In this document: positions 21,632-24,967 of the stretch, one piece after another | Layout of the letters: each line of letters starts with the position of its first letter | Numbering within the stretch: position 1 is the stretch's first letter | From: DAIQNV01 sp036788215 | GTDB lineage: Bacteria > Planctomycetota > Phycisphaerae > Phycisphaerales > UBA1924 | Assembly: GCA_036788215.1 (NCBI GenBank) | Contig: DAIQNV010000046.1 | Span: 1-24,967, forward strand | DNA length: 24,967 bases | Direction: 5' to 3' | Program-made: the position numbers and the translations under genes | Notes under the pieces: generated by a model | Database searches by the model: none | The model's input: only the letters and a program-made list of their open reading frames with translations | What the model was told of the DNA's origin: nothing

Positions 21632-22378
21632 ATGACCGACTCTGTCACGCGCGTCGCGGTGGTTACCGGCGCCTCCCGCGGCATCGGGCGGGCCATCGCC
21701 AAGCAGCTCGCGGCCGATGGCAAGCATGTCGTGCTCGCCGCCCGGAGCGAGGGGCCTCTCAATGACCTCAAGCACGAGATCGAGGAGGCCGGGGGCAAGG
21801 CGAGCGCGAGGACCGTCGACATCGGCGACGGGGTGTCGCTCGCGGGCCTGATCGAGGGCGTGGCGGAGGAGATGGGGCGGCTGGACATCCTCGTCAACAA
21901 CGCGGGCATCACGCGCGACAACCTGATCCTGCGGATGAGCGACGAGGAGTTCGACGAGGTGATGCGGGTGAACACCCGCTCGGCGTTCGTCGCGTGCCGT
22001 GCCGCGGCAAGGCCCATGATGAAGAACCGCTTCGGGCGGATCATCAATATCGCGAGCACCTCGGGTCTGGTGGGCAACGCCGGCCAAGCCAACTACGCCG
22101 CCAGCAAGGCGGCGCTGACGGGCCTGACGAAGACCATCGCCCGGGAGCTCGGGAGCAAGGGCATCACCGCCAACGTGGTCGCGCCGGGCTTTGTCAAGAC
22201 GGACATGACCGCCAACCTCCCCGAGACGGTCATCGACAGCGTCAAGAAGATGATCGCGACCAAGGATGTGGGCGAGCCCGAGGACATCGCGGCGGTCGTC
22301 GCCTTCCTGGCAAGCGACGCGTCGCGATACCTGACGGGGCAGACGATCGCGGTGGATGGCGGGATGACGATGTGCTGA
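21632..22378 (+). CDS. fabG: 3-oxoacyl-ACP reductase
   Basis: A 248-residue classical SDR that reduces 3-ketoacyl-ACP with NADPH in fatty acid elongation. The cofactor motif is VVTGASRGIGRAIA (10-23), with LDILVNNAGITRDNLILRM (84-102). The catalytic set is Ser142 in INIASTSG and Tyr155 and Lys159 in GQANYAASKAAL. GFVKTDMT and the C-terminal YLTGQTIAVDGGMTM are diagnostic of FabG. The ATG at 21632 follows AAAGGA by eight bases. It is 41 bp after the lipoprotein gene. The usual next gene, acpP, is not here: the following gene is on the other strand. Confidence 0.92.
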   Translation: MTDSVTRVAVVTGASRGIGRAIAKQLAADGKHVVLAARSEGPLNDLKHEIEEAGGKASARTVDIGDGVSLAGLIEGVAEEMGRLDILVNNAGITRDNLILRMSDEEFDEVMRVNTRSAFVACRAAARPMMKNRFGRIINIASTSGLVGNAGQANYAASKAALTGLTKTIARELGSKGITANVVAPGFVKTDMTANLPETVIDSVKKMIATKDVGEPEDIAAVVAFLASDASRYLTGQTIAVDGGMTMC

Positions 22379-22385
22379 GTCGGGC

Positions 22386-22401
22386 GGGGGCCTGTGCCCC
22401 C
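22386..22401. terminator. GC hairpin between convergent fabG and EamA genes
   Basis: GGGGGC (22386-22391), loop CTGT, GCCCCC (22396-22401), eight bases after the fabG stop. It is a strong stem but has no T-run. A perfect 10-base palindrome, CCCGATCGGG (22437-22446), lies nearer the EamA stop. Confidence 0.4.
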
Positions 22402-22461
22402 TGAACCCGAGCCTTCGCTGAGCTCAGACTCGGCGTCCCGATCGGGTCGCGGTGACGGTGA

Positions 22462-22908
22462 CTACTTCGTCGCCAAAGCAACGACGCCCGCGATGATCAG
22501 GGCGAGGCCCGTGACCTTCTTCGGGGTCATGGATTCGCCCAGCATCAGCCAGCCCAGGGTCGCCCCGATCGCGGGCGCCAGGGCGAAGGCGATGGGCTTC
22601 ACGCGTCCGACCTCCCCGAAGTTCAGGGCGAGGTAGAAGAAGGCCATCCCCCCGAAGCCCGCGAGCAGGCCCGAGCCCAGAATGAGCTTCCACCACGTGC
22701 CGGCAGTGATATCCCCCCATTGGGTGGTGTCTTGCTTCATGCCGTGAGCGACCACGGCATAGACCGCCCAAAGCAGGGGTAGAGCGACCGTGCTTCGCAC
22801 CGCGATGGCGGCAAGGGGCCCCACTCGCCCGGTGTGCAAGACCTGTTTGGTGAAGACCTCACCAACGCCCCAGCAGATTCCCGCAAGCACTGCGAACAGG
22901 ATGGCCAT
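22462..22908 (-). CDS. Half-size EamA/DMT-family transporter
   Basis: A 148-residue inner-membrane protein with five predicted helices (about 1-20, 32-56, 76-97, 103-125, 132-147), equal to one EamA domain. It opens with ILFAVLAGICWGVGEVFTKQ and ends with LGWLMLGESMTPKKVTGLALIIAG, the classic Gly-Glu end motif of the drug/metabolite transporter superfamily. Most members carry two such domains; single-domain forms work as dimers. The substrate is unknown. ATG 22908 was chosen for the AAGGGA site five bases upstream; the open frame reaching to 23088 has no such support and codes for unrelated polar sequence. It is divergent from the protease gene across 215 bp. Confidence 0.85.
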   Translation of the reverse strand: MAILFAVLAGICWGVGEVFTKQVLHTGRVGPLAAIAVRSTVALPLLWAVYAVVAHGMKQDTTQWGDITAGTWWKLILGSGLLAGFGGMAFFYLALNFGEVGRVKPIAFALAPAIGATLGWLMLGESMTPKKVTGLALIIAGVVALATK

Positions 22909-23047
22909 CGGTGTCCCTTGCGTCAAAGCCGCATTTCTGGCGCGGGTGTCACGGTGTATTCGGCGGTTTCCCGAAAGTTCATGATTCTCTGCAATTTGGG
23001 TAAACCCGAGGTAGATTCCCCTCCGCGCAACGCTTCCTTCTTGTAGG

Positions 23048-23071
23048 GTCACAGCCATCGGGGTCTGTGAC
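23048..23071. promoter_or_regulatory. Inverted repeat in the leader of the protease gene
   Basis: GTCACAG (23048-23054) and CTGTGAC (23065-23071) form a perfect 7-base inverted repeat with a ten-base spacer; GG before and CCC shortly after could extend it. It lies about 52 bases before the protease ATG, so it could be an operator or an mRNA leader hairpin. Confidence 0.45.
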
Positions 23072-23123
23072 GACCCACGGGAAGCCACCAGTTTGCACCG
23101 ATTCGAGGGGAAGCGAAACCCAT

Positions 23124-24967
23124 ATGAAGACCAAGATGACCTCGCGCCGTGTTTACGGCGCCACGCTGTCGTTGACCACCGTTCTGGCCCTGACTGCGGG
23201 CAGCGCCTTCGGCGCTGAGCCCGAGGGTGCCGAGGGGACGCTCGGGCGGGCGGTGGATCCCGCGTCCGGCCAGCATGAGAATGTGCCCGCCCCCGAGGGC
23301 CCGGACGATGAGGCGTTCGCGCCGCCGGCCCACCCGCCGATCGACCAGGTGCCCCCGGCGCCGATGCACTACCCCAACGTGATCGAGGCGGGGTTCAAGG
23401 TCGAGTCGGACAACACGCTCTTGATCCACAACGCGGAGACGGGCGAGACGATCGAGATCCCGGCGGCCTTCCCGTCCGAAGGCTTCGGCGGCCAGGGCGG
23501 CGACACCTTCCAGGGCGTCGCGGGCGACTCGATGGATGACATCTTCCAGACCGAGGGCTTCGGCTCGATGAGCATCATCTCGGATGCGAGCCGGGCGACC
23601 TTCCCCTGGAGCGCGAACGTGAAGCTGCTGATGCAGTTCACCCGCACCAACGGGACGCAGGCGTTCTTCGTCTGCTCGGGCAGCATGAACGACCCGGGCG
23701 TGGTGCTGACCGCGGCGCACTGCATCTTCAACCGCGACTCGGACATCAACGACTTCGCGGACCAGGTCTGGATCTACCCCGGCTGGGACGGGGACGGGAA
23801 CATGGGCAACAGCTTCCAGACCTACGACCAGTGGGGCTACGCGGTCTCCACCTCGTACATCGCGGGCTCGGGCTATGTGAACAGCGGCGACTGGGACCGC
23901 GACGCGGCGGCGCTGCGCATCAACCGCTTCCGCAGCGACGACGGCGGGCGGAACATCGGCGCGCTGACCGGCTACTTCAGCTGGGCCTGGGGCTTCGGCT
24001 GCGGGGATATCCAGAGCCGCACGTATCACAACGCCGCCTACCCCGCCGAGGGGTGCGGCACCGCGGGTCTTCACAACGGGCGTGACATGACCTACTGGTT
24101 CGGAAGCGTCGACAGCTGCCCCGGTAACCAGATGGAGCTCACGACCACGACCGGCTGCTACACCGCGGTCTGGGGCGGCATGTCGGGCTCGGCGATGTAC
24201 TACATCGAGGGCGACAACCGCTTCGCCCACGGCGTGTGCAGCACATCGAACCGCAGCACCCGGGGCCGCTACGCCAAGCTGTGGGAGCAGTTCACGACCG
24301 ACCTGGTGAACTTCGAGACCAACACGCGGGGCACGGCCTTCGACCTCGAGCCCCTGCAGGTGCGGGCCAACGGCAGCACGACGGTACGGGCCGGCGAGTC
24401 GTTCAACAGCGGCTTCAGCGTGCAGATGGTCAACGCGACCAACAACAACCCGCCCCCGCAGGACTACCAGATCCAGATCCGTCTCTCGAGCAACAACAAC
24501 ATCTCGACCGCCGACCGGCTCATCGGGACCTGGAACTACAGCAACATCGACTTCGCGGCCAACCAGGTCCGCCAGTTCAACATCCCGGCACCGGCGATCC
24601 CGCTCGATGTCGCTCCGGGCACCTACTGGATCGGCGTGATCATCTCGAGCGCCCCGGGCGACACCAACGCCGCCAACAACGATTCGAACACCTGGGACGC
24701 TCAGGTCGTGACCGTGCAGCAGGCGCTGCCGCCGCAGGCGCCATCGCTGATCTTCCCGAGCAACTTCGCGACGGGCGTCAGCATCAACGCCGACCTCGAC
24801 TGGCTGAGCGCGACGAACGCGACCAGCTACGACGTCTACTTCGGCACGAGCCCGACCCTCGGATCCGGGCAGCTGCTGGGCAACACGACGAGCACCGCCT
24901 GGAACCTGCCGACGCTCGCCTACAGCACCACCTACTACTGGAGGATCGTCGCCCGGGGCCCGGGCGG
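23124..24967 (+). CDS. Secreted trypsin/V8-like serine protease with C-terminal beta domains (3' end outside window)
   Basis: The frame is open to the right edge (614 codons), so the C-terminus is missing. The signal peptide (about 1-30, LSLTTVLALTAGSAFGAEP) is followed by an acidic, Pro-rich propeptide-like stretch to about residue 150. The protease domain shows the full triad: His199 in VVLTAAHC, Asp260 in DWDRDAAALRI and Ser354 in GGMSGSAM. Cysteine-containing segments (FGCGDIQ, DSCPGN, TGCYTAV) suggest disulfides. After about residue 400 comes a CARDB-like beta domain (FNSGFSVQMVNATNNN, then a region ending APGTYWIGVIIS), followed by an Ig/fibronectin III-like domain (SYDVYFGTSP, STTYYWRIVARG). 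The ATG at 23124 follows a GAGGGGAAG site. It is probably extracellular or surface-bound; the target is unknown. Confidence 0.88.
   Translation, partial: MKTKMTSRRVYGATLSLTTVLALTAGSAFGAEPEGAEGTLGRAVDPASGQHENVPAPEGPDDEAFAPPAHPPIDQVPPAPMHYPNVIEAGFKVESDNTLLIHNAETGETIEIPAAFPSEGFGGQGGDTFQGVAGDSMDDIFQTEGFGSMSIISDASRATFPWSANVKLLMQFTRTNGTQAFFVCSGSMNDPGVVLTAAHCIFNRDSDINDFADQVWIYPGWDGDGNMGNSFQTYDQWGYAVSTSYIAGSGYVNSGDWDRDAAALRINRFRSDDGGRNIGALTGYFSWAWGFGCGDIQSRTYHNAAYPAEGCGTAGLHNGRDMTYWFGSVDSCPGNQMELTTTTGCYTAVWGGMSGSAMYYIEGDNRFAHGVCSTSNRSTRGRYAKLWEQFTTDLVNFETNTRGTAFDLEPLQVRANGSTTVRAGESFNSGFSVQMVNATNNNPPPQDYQIQIRLSSNNNISTADRLIGTWNYSNIDFAANQVRQFNIPAPAIPLDVAPGTYWIGVIISSAPGDTNAANNDSNTWDAQVVTVQQALPPQAPSLIFPSNFATGVSINADLDWLSATNATSYDVYFGTSPTLGSGQLLGNTTSTAWNLPTLAYSTTYYWRIVARGPG

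Overview
The window is very GC-rich DNA from what is most likely a planctomycete, probably class Phycisphaerae. The clues are the gene style, a secreted protein with NxxG repeats and a PEP-CTERM-like tail, a long signal-peptide protease with anchor-like domains, and a REP-type transposase of a kind I associate with planctomycetes. The lineage is an inference from these features, not a search result.

Layout. At 1-3294 (minus strand) lie the 5' part of nuoG, cut by the window edge, and a membrane-anchored TPR protein. At 3951-5402 is hisS, bracketed by two copies of a hairpin repeat. At 5594-7389 is an ammonium transporter/P-II pair (amt-glnB). At 7456-9713 (minus strand) are a PEP-CTERM-like secreted protein and a VIT/CCC1-type metal transporter. 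At 9977-13605 run purE, purK, a nucleotide-sugar dehydrogenase and a GmhA-like sugar-phosphate isomerase. At 13614-14478 is a transposase gene (RAYT) enclosed by its apparent target repeats. At 14698-19402 is a five-gene nucleotide-sugar operon. At 19589-22378 are fabD, a lipoprotein gene and fabG. At 22462-22908 (minus strand) is a half-size EamA transporter, and from 23124 to the right edge a trypsin-like secreted protease that continues out of the window.

Two gene systems stand out. The first is a REPtron: a HUH/tyrosine transposase at 13872-14417 flanked on both sides by 32-bp hairpin repeats with a GGTG(C) tag. The same repeats occur at six places in the window (nine hairpins) as singles and as inverted pairs about 100 bp long. 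Paired substitutions within the stems support the hairpin as the conserved unit. The second is a compact CDP-sugar operon (cytidylyltransferase, 4,6-dehydratase, C-methyltransferase, RmlC-like epimerase, SDR reductase) predicted to make a C-methyl-branched 6-deoxyhexose, presumably for surface polysaccharide.

A further pattern concerns translation starts. Housekeeping genes at the head of transcription units (nuoG, hisS, purE, fabD) lack a Shine-Dalgarno sequence and have TANNNT exactly six bases before ATG, as expected for leaderless mRNAs. Most other genes that head a unit have a clear Shine-Dalgarno sequence.
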